Part shown: positions 1 through 13,992 of the stretch, one piece after another | Layout: each line of letters starts with the position of its first letter | How positions within the stretch are numbered: the first letter of the stretch is position 1 | Assembly: GCF_958295425.1 (NCBI RefSeq) | Contig: NC_081154.1 | Location: 12,250,938 to 12,314,937 of the forward strand | Reading direction: 5' to 3' | DNA from: Solea solea | Taxonomy: Eukaryota > Chordata > Actinopteri > Pleuronectiformes > Soleidae | Length of the DNA stretch: 64,000 bases | Made by a program: the position numbers and the translations under genes | The notes under the pieces: generated by a model | The model's database searches: none | What the model saw: the letters and a program-made list of their open reading frames with translations, nothing else | What the model was told of the DNA's origin: nothing

Positions 1-1540
1 ATGTCCCCCACTGCAGGAGGCTGTGAGGCACAGGCAAGAGGCTTACCGCCAACTATGCTTGCACACAGACACACAAACATAAACATACACATAACTCAGG
101 GAGGGGCACCTCAGTTGACCTGTTACAAAATAAGTATGTTGTTTCTGTCAAGACGAGAGTTAAATAATGCTGACTAAAAGGGCAGCGTGTGTTGGAAGAA
201 GGGGGAAAAAAACATCTCAGGGAGGAGAATGTTTTTTTGGAAACCACAATGTACCATCTGCACACGGCGGGGTGCATGAGCGACACTGGACTACTGCTGT
301 GAGGAACTATTGCATTGTTATTAAATGGCTGTTGCCTCACTGGCAGCCATATTAAAGCCTCAGATCCTGTGCCTGGTGCAAGGCAGCAAGGAAGAGAAAA
401 GGGGTGGGTGGGTGACTAAAAAAAGCCGAAAACCAGTGTGGCCTTCTGGACATGCTGACACAATGTGCAGCTGCGATGGCACAGATAAGGGGATGGAACT
501 TCTTCAAAACAGAAATAAGGTGCAAGAGAAGCTTTTCCTTCCCTGTCGTGTCTCTTTTTCTTCTAACCTCTCTACATCCATGTTTCCGCCCACCACCTCT
601 ATTGGCTCAGCATCGTGTACAAGGTGCAGTGAACAGACAGCTTTTTTTTTTTTCCTCCACATGAGCTGTGTCTTAAGAATGCAGATTTAGCAGCTTTTGC
701 AGCTCTTGTTCTTTCTTCTTATTATTTTTTTAATTAATCCTTTCTTTACACTTAACATGTAGATTAAATACATCTTATCCTTGTATTGAAGTAGTATTTT
801 AATTTTCACTTTCATTTTAACAAATGAATACAAAGACAGTTTAACTAACAAGGTAACCGAGTACAGGTTTGGAGGCAGTGTGTTTAAAAAAAGAAGATAT
901 TTTGGTCTGGTTTTCACGTTGGGATTGATGTTTGTCCAAATGAAGCTCTTCCAAGCATTTTTTTGCATGTAACGCACCAGCTTCCATCGCTCCTGTCTCT
1001 CCTCTGCTCCATGTTTATGTGTGAATGTTGGATAAGCCACACCCTTGGTAGTAACATAAGATCAGACACACACTATCAACTGAAACAACTGCACATGTAA
1101 ATGCCATCAATGACATGCTATTGCTTGATGGGGTTTGAGGGGATGGAGATCCCCATGCAGAGGTGGCTTGGCTCCCCTTAAAATAAATGGTAGGGGTAAA
1201 AAAATCACATCTCTGTTGTTGTGGCTGAGGAGTCTGGATCCACTCCCGCTACAGCAAGTTTGTTTGACGTATTGATGATTGCTACTTGCTGAACTAGCAG
1301 CAGACGGTGCATGAAATGCCACTGAAGAGTGAGAGCTGATAAGCTCCTTTTGCTCTCCCTCACTCCTGCACCCCCCACGGAAGGAAAATGACTCTCGAGA
1401 TTGCACACTCCGCTAACAGTTTCTCATTAACTTCCTCTGTGCCGGTATTATGTTAAATCTTAATGCATAGTCCCTGAAATGTTGTGCAGACCGATACCAG
1501 GCTTTTTGCACAGCTTCTGTGTGTACCGATGGATGAAACT

Positions 1541-1620
1541 GGTGGCTAATTGCCACTTCCGTCCTACTTCCTGGACTTCACTTTTCAAAGTGGAAGACGA
1601 CTTCCATTTTTAAATACAGT
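1541..1620 (+). repeat. family 5 dispersed repeat fragment
   Basis: GCTAATTGCCACTTCC..TTCCTGGACTTCACTTTT and GGAAGAC align with 63611-63690 in the same orientation. The sequence following it (to about 1900, with TTTTTGGAGGCTGTCATTCC) may belong to the same element. Divergence is considerable. Confidence 0.4.
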
Positions 1621-4600
1621 CCATGAGTGTTTTCAGGCAGGAGGTAAAAGACAAGATCATACTGATCTAAAATAATTCAGCATTTTCCAATAATATATTG
1701 AGCGATAATTGGAGTTACGTGAAGATGTAACATCCACAGCTGTCAGTCACTCCAACCACTGGTTACGTCGAGTGAGCGGTGAATGCCCGTAAAGAGCCAC
1801 ATGTGCTCGAACTACTGTTTTCCCGGACTGAAGTTTCTAAGGGCTTGATTTTTGGAGGCTGTCATTCCTCTTGACGCAACCTGACATTTGGAAAGGTCTG
1901 TGAGGAGGATTTTGTTTGTGACAGCTTCAAATTACAGTGACACCGAGGCACCAGGAGAAAAAGGAAGGGATAGAGGGATTGTGGAAGAAAATGGCTCTTG
2001 CTTATTTAAATGTCACCTCAGTGAGGTGAATACATAAGCTCTTCCTTTTTTTTTTTTTTTTTTCAAGCATTACATGTGCATTTCTCACAATGGAAAAACA
2101 TTTTTTTTGCCATCTTTTATTCTGTGTGTGTCTCTCCTTGTCTTTGCTGTTTGGCTCAGCCCGTGTTATTGGCAGCAGGCTTTAAGCCTTGTGAAGCTCT
2201 GCCAGCATCTTGACAGTAACTGCAAACCATTTAGTTGTTTGTTTTGTGTAGGTAGTGACTGAAGGACCAATCTCCTGGGTCCTATTTGGAGTTGTGGTTT
2301 ATCCTGGACCGGGGTCCAAAATTAACTTTTTGGTCTATCCGCCAATGGGTGGTAAACATAATAATTTTTTTTTACAAGCTAATTACTTTTCAGTGAAACA
2401 CAGAGCTGCAAATTCAGCGTTTCCCATGGATCAAAAGAAGCCAGCAATGCAATTATTAATTAATAAATTATAATTGTAACTTTTATGTCTCATAACAAGG
2501 AGACACTAAATTATATGGATTCATACGGGCTTCAGAGCTGTCATTTAGTTTCATAGTTTAAGCTGTAATGACCTGTTCAAAACTCATGCCATTGTCTCAA
2601 AGATGGCTGAAGTAGTACCTCTTAGGATACAACAGGGGGCGCTAATCAGGTTTCGTTCCATTAACAGTGACTGTGCACAACAAAGATCTGTGAAAACTGA
2701 GTGACTTTGGCAAAGGCAGCTGCAGCAGCGACAGCAACGTGGAGATGCAAGATTCCTCTCTGTGCAGATAGACCAGCCGCTGCTTTGTTGGAGAGACACG
2801 GTGTACAATAACTCACTGTGACTCTCTGTGAGGTTGCTTAGAAATACCTGTGTGTGTTGGGACATCAGTGCACTCTGAGTGCATGTTTTCATCTGTCGGT
2901 TACATTGGAAATAAAACAGAGTGTTCTCTTTCCCAATCAGGTTGACAGACAGGAAGTTGGGCAGTATGCTTTATGATATGAATACTAGCAGCACTGTTAA
3001 TTATACTTCGTTAATCGTTAAAACTACATCATTTTGGTTTACTTACAATGAAGTAATGAAAACTATGAAGTATTAGTGGGAGTGGGGACAGTGGCGTGGA
3101 TGGAGGGGTATTCAAATTTATTTGAACAAATTACGGGTCATCATTAATTAGTTTGAAGTTGAAGCAATTAACTCTGCAGTCGCATGAAGTGTCTCTTGAG
3201 TATGGCAGTGGGAAGCAGTGAAGGTCAATCAAAGAATTCCAGACCTAACATTTGTGTGTTTGTTGTGAAAAACAATTGCGGCTCACAGTTTATAGTAATT
3301 TTCTAGCATAGGAAAGCATAAGAAAGGATGAGTTTGCAGCAATCTGTCCAGATTGATATCTCTTGGGGAACCATGAGTTTTTCTTATTTCTTGTCAGCAC
3401 TCACATTACTTCGGAGCACACAAGAGGCTCTGCTTGTCACTGACCTTTTTAAGAAAGATGAGACGACCAAAATACACCAAGTGTCTCTTGGTAATGATAG
3501 TCAACTGTCACTCAAAGTAAAGGACTGCTACCAGACATCCATACAGAGGTTCCAACAATAGTAAGGAGGCGGAGGAGGTGTGGAGCCGTCTATCGCCTTT
3601 CCCTGACAAATAGCTGATGACAGTGTTGGATTAAGTTCTCACAAGTCATGCCAGCTACTGAAATAAGATGACATGTACCTCCACATCTACCTGCCTTTAA
3701 TCCATTTTTTGAGGCTTTCAGTTTAATATATACTTGGAGTAGTCATCTCACTGATGCTGGCTGCAAATGTCAATACATTATGTGACTTAAGTGATGCCTG
3801 AGCTTGACAACTTGCTTTCAGAAAATGATTTGCCCTTTTGCCTACTTTTTTTTTCCCCTCCACTGCATGACACATTTTATTGAGGAGAGCTGTCTGTGAG
3901 TGCACCACACAGACCCCGAGGCTACCGGGCTGCCTCCAAACTCCAGCCTGCACCAGTTCCCACAGTGCCAAATGAAGATGTTTAAACTCTGCTACGGCTA
4001 ACAGTGCATCTGTTTAAACAGAGGCATTTCCTATAATTAAACAAATGCATAGGAGAGTATGCTGGGGTGGCTCCCCTGATTAATGGAGCAATTACATAAT
4101 CCATTACACTGAATTATGAATGTGTTAATGATGAACTTGTGCTGGGTAATGATTCCTGGAGTTTGCTCGCATAAAATATGAGAGGAGATGCAGCGAGGAC
4201 TGTCAGTGTTTGCAGACGTTCCTAATCACGAGGAGATGTGGCTAAGGAGGGAGGAAGAAATGTGTGACGTCCTACAGCGAGTGGCAGTTCCGACATCAAG
4301 GGTCATTGCTTCCTGTTGAAAGAACATCTCTCACTGTTCCCACTAGATTTGATAATCCCCTGCTATGAAATTTAACTCCATACTTTGCATTTAATGTTTT
4401 GTTGGGTACATAACAAGGAAGGTGAAAGACAAAACAAAGGTCACAGTTGGCAAACGAGCGGCGTGACTTTGAAGCAGATGCCTGGACATGTATCCAACGC
4501 CTTGTGAACAGTCCCAAACATCTCAGGAGGCCAATTATTTGTTTTGGGGTAAACACCAGCCTTATTCTGAGACTTTTACTAATAATTAGTAAGTTTACTC

Positions 4601-5475
4601 AGGATTTCAAACACAGGATTTCAACACAAGTGTAGGGGAGAGAGTGGTTTACAACGCTACACACATTTTATTTTCCCTTCAGAGAAACATTGCTCAGAAA
4701 GCTTTCACTTAAGCTGATTTACATTGTATTAGGTGAGCCTTTTTGCTGAAGTTTTTCTGTCTGTTGTTCCCAGTTACTGCCATGTTTACATCTTTTATAC
4801 CTCATACAACCCCTCCACACAAGTCCAGAACTATCAATTTAAGACTGACATAACATATTGGAGGAATAATTTGTTGAAAATCTGAAGTGGATTATGCTGC
4901 AAAAGTGCTTCAATATGTATCACAGTAAAAAAAAAGAAAAAGATGCCCTGCACACACTGATGTTGTACATGCCAGTGTTTATTTTCTTGCAATGATGTCT
5001 ATGTGGAAACTGACATGTTTTCCTTGTGCTCAGTTTCACCCAGGTTACATACTCACATGTAACATAACACAAACAAAAATGCTCCCTGTGCAGGTGGAGC
5101 TTTGTTGAGATGGGGGGTTGAGATGGGGGGCCTCGCTCTCTTTTCATTTTTAAAAAAAATTACTCCTAAGGCCCTAGAGCTGCAGGCTGTGTTTTTGTCC
5201 ATTAAGTGCATTGACCTATTGAATTTGTTTCTCTGTCACTTGAGATTCCTGGCACTACTGATGCCGTACAGCTCTGTCACAATTTGTGTCATCGGTAATA
5301 ACATTGTACTCACCAAAGGCAAGACATGTTTGAAAACCCTGAGAAGAGTCACTTTGCCTTGCAGTGTCACTCGCGCCATGTTTGGGTGATTCAGTGGGAA
5401 ATATTATCAGGATAAAAATAATCTTATCAGTTTGGAAAAATGTGTCGTTTTAAACTTATTTATGGTGTGAAAACA

Positions 5476-5740
5476 TTCATTCATTGTCTACCACTTTATC
5501 CTTCACATGGGGGGGTCACAGGGGGCGCGGGAGCCAATTACAGCTGACATAGGACAAAATGTGGAGTACACCGTGGACAGGTCACCAATCCATCGCAGGG
5601 CAAACACATAGAGACGAACAACTATTCACTCTCACATTCACACCAACAGTGTCCAACTAACCTCTGCATGCTTTTTGGACTGTGGGAGGAAACGTTTCGC
5701 TGCGAGGCAACAGTGCTAGTCACTATCCCGCCGTGTGACC
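5476..5740 (+). repeat. fish dispersed repeat, internally shortened
   Basis: The order TTCATTGTCTACCACTTTATCC, GGGTCACAGGGGGCG, CAGCTGACATAGGACA, GTACACCGTGGACAGGTCAC, CATTCACACC, TTTGGACTGTGGGAGGAAAC, CGAGGCAACAGTGCTA is that of a repeat I recognise as widespread in percomorph genomes. The segment normally present between GGAGGAAAC and CGAGGCAACAG is missing here. I do not assign a superfamily. Confidence 0.6.
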
Positions 5741-7365
5741 CAGGTGAAAACACATGCTGATTTATTTTAGCCATGACAAAGTATTAAAATACAATATAAC
5801 AATGTAAATTGTTGGTAAAGCAGTTAAAATTGTATTTCATGTTACAGTAGTGTAAATAGAGCTTTGTTTCAATCAGCTTCGCTCATTTGGCACTCGATAA
5901 AAACACAACTCTGGTCTTGTGAACAGACGTCGTTGTATATTTAGATACTGGACGACACGGAAGCCAGATCCTATCTCATGTGGAGAGGAGTTTTAATGCC
6001 AGATACTGAGGTACGGATGTTAACACCAGGTTTGAACAGGGAACATTTCACAACTGAGGTCAAATATTCTTCAGTCTGTGTTTTACCTCAAAGTGTATTT
6101 GTATAATACATAATAAACTTATATATTAATATATATGGAACTTTTCTTGTATTGCTAAAATTAAACTACAACAATTATTGCCCATTGCTTATAATACTGA
6201 GAAATACTGAACACAGAATTCTCTGCAGCTGTTGTTTTTCATACACCAGAGTCAGAACTTAGCACTGCCGCTGTTGATTGGATGAATTTAGAGAGGTCGT
6301 CGTGCTCTTGTTGTTTGACAAGCCAAGCTGACCTCAGAGAAAAAACAAGAGCGTACAGAGCGCCGACCGTCTTCCTATTATATTGTCACTTGCTGCCACA
6401 GGTGATCTGTGGATGCAACCTGCCTCTAATGGTTTCACCCGAGCACTGAAACATTTTCACATTTCTGCTGGCTTTTATAGCCTTTTGGCCATTTCCACTG
6501 TATGTGTGCACACACGTTGACATAGAAGATTAAAGATGGGGCACTTGTGTGAACTTATATCTGCACCATTTCGCAGAGCAGTCAGTGTTACACAGTGTCC
6601 TTTTTTTAATTCTTTAGGGAGGGAGACAGATGGTAGTTGCTGGAGTCACCCAACACCCCCGACTTTATTACCACCTATCTTGAAGTACACACATCACAGT
6701 CCCGACTGTCTGTTGTGTCAATTCATGAATGTGTATGGTTTCTCTTGAGTGTCAGAATTAATGGCCAAAACAAAATTTAATTAGGCTTGTGTTTACAAAT
6801 TGTTGCCTCCGTGCCCTAGTTACATGAATAATAATAAATATGATATTTTTTCTTTACCTCGCGTATATGATACACACGGTGTTATGATTACAAAGTGCAA
6901 TAGCGTCTGTTAGTCCATTTTATGCAGTGGACCTCAAAGCTTGGATGATTGACATCCATTATTTGTGAGATTCTCGTGTGTGTTTTTAAGTTCGCTGCGG
7001 ATGTGTCTGCATTAGATCTGGTTCATTTGAAGTTCAGCGTGCAAGACTATTTTTCTGAGGTAAACAAACCAGCCAGTGTTCCAACTTCCAGCTGAGGAAG
7101 CTTATCTGTTTATCGCTGATAGAAAATTGTTGTCTTCCCCGTAGTGTGAAATCTCTTGTCTGTGGTTTCTCAAACTAACAGTGTTTGTATGCTCCGGTAG
7201 CTACAGTTTGCAAGTTGCTGAAAAGGGGTGGCCATTTAAAGAGTGTTAATTAATTTAGTGGAAAACAGTTTTTCTTACCTGTCAAAAGCAAAAAAGTGAA
7301 CATAGCTTATTTAGTTTTAAATAAAGCAGGGGAACTTTACAACACCTCCTGGGATTTCCTTGCAG

Positions 7366-7538
7366 TAGGGTTGAAACTAGTGATTGTTTTTTTTTATCAA
7401 TCTGTCAGTTATTTTCTCAATGAATGGATTAGTTAGGTCCATAAAGTGAAAATGTCAAACTGACTAAGTCAAATGTATTAATCAAAAATTGTAATAGTTA
7501 GTGATTAATATAATTGATTAAATTGATTTGCAGCCCTA
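7366..7538 (+). mobile_element. family 1 hAT-like MITE, internally deleted
   Basis: The termini TAGGGTTGAAAC and TTTGCAGCCCTA form inverted repeats. The interior keeps the TTATTTTCTCAATGAATGGATTAG segment type but lacks the middle found in the 29829 copy. Flanking octamers match at only 4 of 8 positions, so the duplication has decayed. Confidence 0.55.
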
Positions 7539-10500
7539 CCTGAGAATATTGAATTTAGTGTGTGTTCCGGTGCTTAGCCCTGTTTCAAATACACTCTTCT
7601 TTACGTAATATACATTTTCATTGACGCCTCAGAGCTACGTCACACAAGTAGCTTGGAACAAGTATTAATTTAATTTAATGGCTTCAAATCAAACAGAAGT
7701 GCAGAGTGCTCCATGTTAAATATGAAAGTAAAGTACCAGATTAATAATCAAACTGTCTTTCTCCATCCTTAAGTGTTTCTTTCATTCATGCCAACTTCTT
7801 ATAATATGAATTTCACCACTAATATTTTTACCACAGAGTTAAAAAAAGGATGAAAGGCACTTCCTCCTTTTCCTCCTCTTGTGCCCCTGGTGCTAATTAC
7901 TGCATGTCAGCCATGTCATATTTTTAGCAGCAGCATTTCACTGCATTCTGACAACACAGAGTTAACTTTACTGGTACATGAAGCTATATTCCACATTCAA
8001 TAATCTGGGCTCCGGGCCACCACTTCTGCCTTGTCCGGTTCTGTTGTCAACATTGGCCGCTAACAGAACTGTTGTGAAATAGGATCAGGCCGTTACATTT
8101 GGGCCAGAACTGGGTGTCGATGAAGACATAAATGGGCCATCCCTAGCTGTACCACCCAGGAGATGATGTCCATGGACGTTGGTTAGAGCATCTGATTTAT
8201 TGTACACTTTAACTAATTTCATGCACTAAATAACAGCAAACAACATAATAGCTAGGGATGCAAGGATGCTAATAGGCTTTCAAGTCTAATTGGTCCCGGG
8301 AGTCCACAGGTGGTGATATTTAGGGTTCCTGAGAAACTCAGTAGGCCCCCCAGGTAAAATTATTATTTCTTGAGAAACTATAGTGTTAAACTCCTGTTTG
8401 ATGCTGGTATGGTGTGGTTAGAATTAAGAGATGTATTCATGTACAGTCTTTTTTCTTGGAATTTTGGCCATAAAGGCCGACATTTGGTGAATTCTGGTAG
8501 ATTTTAATGACAACAATGATATATACGCTCATCTTAAACATCTCAGTAAGTTTATAGTGAAATTTAAAGATGAATCGAGAAGTAGAAAATGAAAAATGTA
8601 AAAAAATTATCGGAAACGTAGATAGAAATAGAGTTACATTCATTACATTCAGTATTTTCCACAGAGCAGTGTAGAGTGGTCTACTGTAGTGAGTATACTA
8701 CTATCAAGTCCCAGAAAGTCTTATTTTTTCTCTATTTTATCTCTTTCTTTTCATCTGTATTTTATCGTGTGTTGTTGCATGTGCGGTTTGAGCGGTCCCC
8801 ACTATGACTGCACTAACTCAATGAATGTGTGTATGTGTAGAGAGGTGCAGAGGATCAAAATAAGGCATAATACCATGTCACCTCTGACCCCTCACCACAT
8901 AGACCATCATGTGTTGTGTTGAACAGGCTGCCACGGTGAAATGTATGTTGAGGAAATGTGTTATGTGTCCCTGCGACGCATGGACAGTGACTGATTTGTC
9001 TTTTTAGATATGAATCCATTAGGGACGCAGGACACGTACCTAACAGCGTCCCTGGCCATGTCCCAATCAGCTTTTTTGGCTCCGATCCCGATCTGATCTT
9101 TAACTTTTACAAACACAATACAATATAAAATCTGACCAGTATTTGCCTTTTATTAATGTTTATTGTCAATAAAATGAATAGTATTAGAGACTGTAGAAGC
9201 TGCAGGTAGCACTGGTAGAGAACGAGAGAGCAGATCTGTAGTTAAAGCAGGGTGTGTTTGTGTACAACATCCCGTTAAACTGCCATCAAAATGGTGGAAA
9301 TTTTGCTTCAAACAGGCTCATGCACATCCATCTACAGTTAGTCTTGCTGTAAACTCCATTTATCGTGACATTCACCTGCTCTGGTGTTTGTGTGTGCATG
9401 CCACGCAGCGCACCAGGCAGAGAGGAGGAAAGTAAAGAGTAAAATATCACCTAAAATCATTGTGTGCTCTCTTCTGTGCCACATTTGCCAAAACACAAAA
9501 GCTGTGTTTGTTTCGGGGTTGTGAAAAGTGACTTAAAATTAGACTTATTTCATAATATCGGGAGGCCATTTCCAGTTTTAATGTTGACTTAAAAACTGTT
9601 CTCTTATCCTTGAGGGAAATGTAGCACATCTGACAATGACATATAGAAGGGATTAGTGAGGGAGTTGGTGCGTTTGTTCAGCTTACTTGACTCGACTTTT
9701 TGGCATTTGTCTTGTCAGACTTGTACATGCTTAGGGATTCATTCCACTTAAACATCAAAATATATCCACTATTAATCCTCTCCTGCTTCTTTTAGTGTCT
9801 TTTATTGCGTCTCCTCTACAATATACCATCAGATGGTTGTTATTTATTTATTTATTTTCATAGAAAACATGCAAAGCTCTGCTCACGGAAAATAGATAAA
9901 TGTCAGCTGGGTGGCCTCCATTAGCGATAAGCAAGAATACAAAAGGTGCAGTTTGCGAGGCCCGGGCCAAATTGCCATTCTATTTATTAGAGTGAGACAA
10001 GAAGAGCCGTAGAGATAGCAGCCGTCAGTATGACGCAGCCGACTGGAAGCACAAATGCTCAGATGAAATCTGCAGTCAAAGGTTGTGAGCCTGGTTTTAG
10101 ATACAGTAATGACACAGCCTCTGTGGACAATGCCGCTGCTTCTGCGGTGATACAAAGGCTAACAGCTGTACCGTGCTTCTCTAACCTGTCTGCTTTGCAT
10201 GAAAACAGCACGGAAGCCTGTCAGCATGTTGCTCTGTAATTAACCCGAGGAGGCCCAAATCGGGCGACCTGTGAAGGGCTTCATTAACCTGAGCCGAAGA
10301 GGCGGCTATTGTCCTCAGGCTTCCTTGCCCTGCACTTAACAACCGATACCTCTCATATATTCCACTCTCATGGAGAGTGACAGTTGCTGGCTCACTTTTT
10401 ATTTGGTGGATTGCAGATTTTGTCTTTTTTCCCCAGCACATATCATGAGATGTTACTGAATTATTCATGGGAATAATTGACATTAGGACATTACCTTTTC

Positions 10501-11393
10501 AATTACTCTAAGTACTGAAGTAGGTTAATAGTCCATTGAGACAAAATTAATCATTAGTATTTGCTCAATTATTTGTTGTTTTTGTTAATAGTCATTTAGC
10601 ACAATTAGGCAAAAATCCCAAACGTGGTTATTCCAGCTCCTCTAGTATATCATTACAGATTGAATACCTTTTAAATTTAGACGAGATAGAACATATTTGA
10701 ATATGTCGCTCTGGGCTCTTCACAGACATAATTAAGTGTTAGGTTGTTGGTTTTTTTTGCAACGTTGACTAATCAAAAAAAAAAGGAGAAAAAAATTGAC
10801 GATGTTGGAAATGAATGCCTTAATTGCAGCTTTGCATCTCGAATCACTACATTTTGTCCTCAGCTGAAGCAGCAGCTGCGATCCATAATCATTAGTTCAC
10901 ATTTGAGGTGGAACTAAACTAAAGTCACATTACTTTTGTCAGGTAAGGACATATGATCCCGCTGAATGAATGCCCTGCTTTCCTCCTCATTCTGGTGAAA
11001 TTTAGCCGCCTTTGTCTTGTTTAGTCAGCTTGATGTTTGAGCTGTATTTTTCACAATGTCAGCACGCAGCACTGAAACAACCAGCACCCAGAGGACTCTG
11101 TAGGTGTGTGTATGTGAGAGCGAGAGAGAGAGAGAAGGAGAGAGAGAGAGGGAGAGAGAAAGAGGCGGTAATGCTCGTCTCCAGCCAGTTGGACTACAAT
11201 GTATGTGTGTCATCTCCTGAGCGCAACAGAAGCTTGGCCCACTTCTGCCTGGCCGACTAGACTCCACGGCTCATCTTGCCTCTTCCCTCTTGTCCCTTTG
11301 TGTTTCCTTTCTTTCTCCTACTCTCTATCTCTTTCTCTCTGCCTCTTGTGGGGTCCACTTCTTCTCGTGTCCCACCCCCCCCGCCACTTTCAG

Positions 11394-11404
11394 ACCAGAA
11401 CCAG
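11394..11404 (+). other. candidate splice donor with adjacent acceptor
   Basis: More than 100 bp of C/T-rich sequence ends CACTTTCAG at 11393; 11 nt later comes a perfect donor CAG|GTGAGT (intron from 11405). An 11-nt exon is unlikely, so the donor may end a longer exon that begins upstream. Confidence 0.15.
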
Positions 11405-11512
11405 GTGAGTCAGGCAGTATGTATTGGCTCACATCCAGCACCTACAATGATTCATACAGAATTTCCCAGTGCACATTCACATTAAAAACAGCTCATATCC
11501 ACACCAGAGCAT

Positions 11513-11513
<1 letters not shown>

Positions 11514-11565
<52 letters not shown>
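11514..11565. repeat. (CA)26 microsatellite
   Basis: Uninterrupted CA dinucleotides. Confidence 0.97.
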
Positions 11566-11566
<1 letters not shown>

Positions 11567-13595
11567 CTAGGTCAGCGAGTGAATAAGGGAGAAAGAGGAA
11601 CCTTCAGCCCACATCATGGCAGCACTGTTTTGACAGACTGCAGGGACTCTGATACCTGTGCTAGGAGATATGGCCTCCCCTTTCGCCTCTAACTGAAAAC
11701 ACAAGTCACCTTTCAGCTTTTGTTTTTTGGCTGCATCGCTGCTCAGGATGAAAAGTGCTTGCTGTCACACCTCAGGTAACTTAAATGCCTCACTCTCACA
11801 GACTCAGAGATCAACGTTAAAGCTGCAGTACGGAACCTTTATTTCGCTGAAATATGCTCGGTAAAGATTTTCCCTTCTGATGTTTTTGAGCTTTACCTAT
11901 CGTATTTTTTTCATCGTCTTTTGACTTTAATGTGTTCACCAGCTGGTCTATACCTGGATGTATAGTTGCTGCAGGTTTATCATTTGAATGTCAGATTAGT
12001 TTTTGGCTTTCCAGCTCAATAGCCTCAAAAGCTGCACCTGTGAACTGCTTGTGTCTCTGTCTCAGTTGTCTCAGTGTCCATGTCAACGTTAAGAAGAAAC
12101 GTCATCCTCACAAAATACATGTGCACTTAATAATACGATAATACAGTATTTTATGTTTGAACAAATCTGAGGCAGTTTTTTGTGTGTAGAAGGCTCAGGC
12201 TCATTGGCTTACTCAAATCATAGATACCTCCTGCAATTACAATTAAAGTTTTAAACGTGTTAACATTTCCACATGGTGTATTTTAAAGGAGAGGGGAGAC
12301 TAGGAATGAAATAAGCTCTTAACACTATGTGGCTGTATTTTAAGTCACAAACATGAGGAACCCATTCCATCATCTTGTGGGTTAGTGCAAAAGAAACTAT
12401 GTCTGTTAGAACAGAGAGTGAGTACTAACCACTAACAATGTGTTTGCCACTGAGAGTTACAAGCTAACAAACAATGGATTGCTAATTACAGTTGGTGTTG
12501 TGCTCCATCTGTAAAATAGACTGCGATGAATGTGTGAGGATCTTCTAATGTGAGCCATCTTACATGTTCACTTCTCCCTCAAAAGTCCACTTCACCTTTT
12601 AACTTTGATTTAAATATCCTGTATATCACATGCTCAACTATGCACAGACTGTAAAAATGCAAATACAAATCAGCAATAGGATTTTAGCTGAGTCATGTTG
12701 TGGGCTGTTTATTTATTGCTTTATGGTAGAAGAATATTTCTCAAACTATTTTGTGTATTTTATGTGTTTGAAATAGCTTCAAATGTGTTGTTAACAGTTT
12801 CATACACTTCACATCTTTTGGTTTAATAAGCAGCTATTATAATAAATTAAGTGACATAATTGAAGTGATTACCTGACCATGCTCTGTCACTCGAAACCTG
12901 CGCAAGTACTTGAAGCGAAAAACCTTTTTCCAGACTTTACCCGGCAACAAGAAATACTATTTTCTGATTGGCTGATAGGTTGGTAATTCGGGACAGTTGT
13001 ATGAATGAACTACTCAGAGCAATCTTCCTTCAGATCGAGTCATAGATTACTAATTTATGTGCTGTAAATTTGCGTTTGTTGTTATTTCCACCCTTTGATG
13101 CTGGCAGGGTTAGATCGAACAGTAGCCAATAACACGACATGTTACAATGAGGAAATTGGCATGGCACTGACACTAACGGGCTGACACGCTATCATGCGCT
13201 AGCTAGAACCCTGCATGCCATCCCGAGTAAAAAATAAAACTATTTTTGCGAGGAAAACACAAAACAAACTATCAGTTAGAGCAAAATAAAAAAACACGTC
13301 TCAAAAGGGAACTGAAGTGTCTGGACATGTCAAAGGCAGGCAGTTCAGACTGAACTCACACATCACTTAGTAACAAGGGGATAGTGTCAGAAAGATGGAC
13401 ATGGCACACATTGTCATCGTCCTTTGTGTGCGCCTCCATGGAGGGCCTTTCCTCCACTCTTGGCTAAAAATGTCAGTGCAGGCTGCTGTGGGCTCATTAT
13501 ACCATTAGCTGTCTCAGGCCTCAGTCCATTTGCTGGGCAGCGAGTGTGACGGAGCCCTTTCACAGGGTCATTCCTCCTGCTGCTGGCCAGTCAGC

Positions 13596-13622
<27 letters not shown>
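13596..13622. repeat. (TG)n microsatellite
   Basis: Uninterrupted TG dinucleotides, about 13 units. Confidence 0.95.
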
Positions 13623-13626
<4 letters not shown>

Positions 13627-13887
13627 CAGGGGCGAGGTATTCACCTTACACGTAGAAAAAGTTTTAGGCACTAATCGTGATTTAGCACAGGGTGTGAGCT
13701 GTGTTATGTTGTATAATCACTCCATATATCTGAGTTGTGCGCCACTCCTTTGTCTTTACTCGTAATGCGTCTCATAGGTAACGTACAGATCAGGTGCTCA
13801 GCAGTAAAATCTGTGAATGTACCCTTTTAGTCTTTTCTCACCAAACAACCCAAGTCAAGCTTCATTAGACACCTGTGATTTGAAGAT

Positions 13888-13898
13888 ATCTATATATA

Positions 13899-13944
<46 letters not shown>

Positions 13945-13992
13945 CATATATTATGTATATATATCTAAATATATATATATACATATATATAC
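13888..13992. repeat. (TA)n tract, interrupted
   Basis: About 105 bp of mostly alternating TA with CATACA and TCTAA interruptions. The sequence is self-complementary and could extrude hairpins. Confidence 0.95.

Larger units (their letters stand above)
1..11100. other. non-coding stretch (intron or intergenic)
   Basis: Apart from the repeats listed separately (1541, 5476, 7366) I see no exon, RNA gene or recognisable promoter. All open frames are short and without protein character. Short T-runs (2047-2064) and a TATTTATT array (9841-9857) are present. An AT-motif-rich, repeat-free block at 10181-10500 has the texture of conserved non-coding sequence, unverified. Confidence 0.6.

Noticed and set aside
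13888..13992. CRISPR-like or satellite array
   Set aside because: It is plain TA dinucleotide repetition without spacers; the window is eukaryotic.
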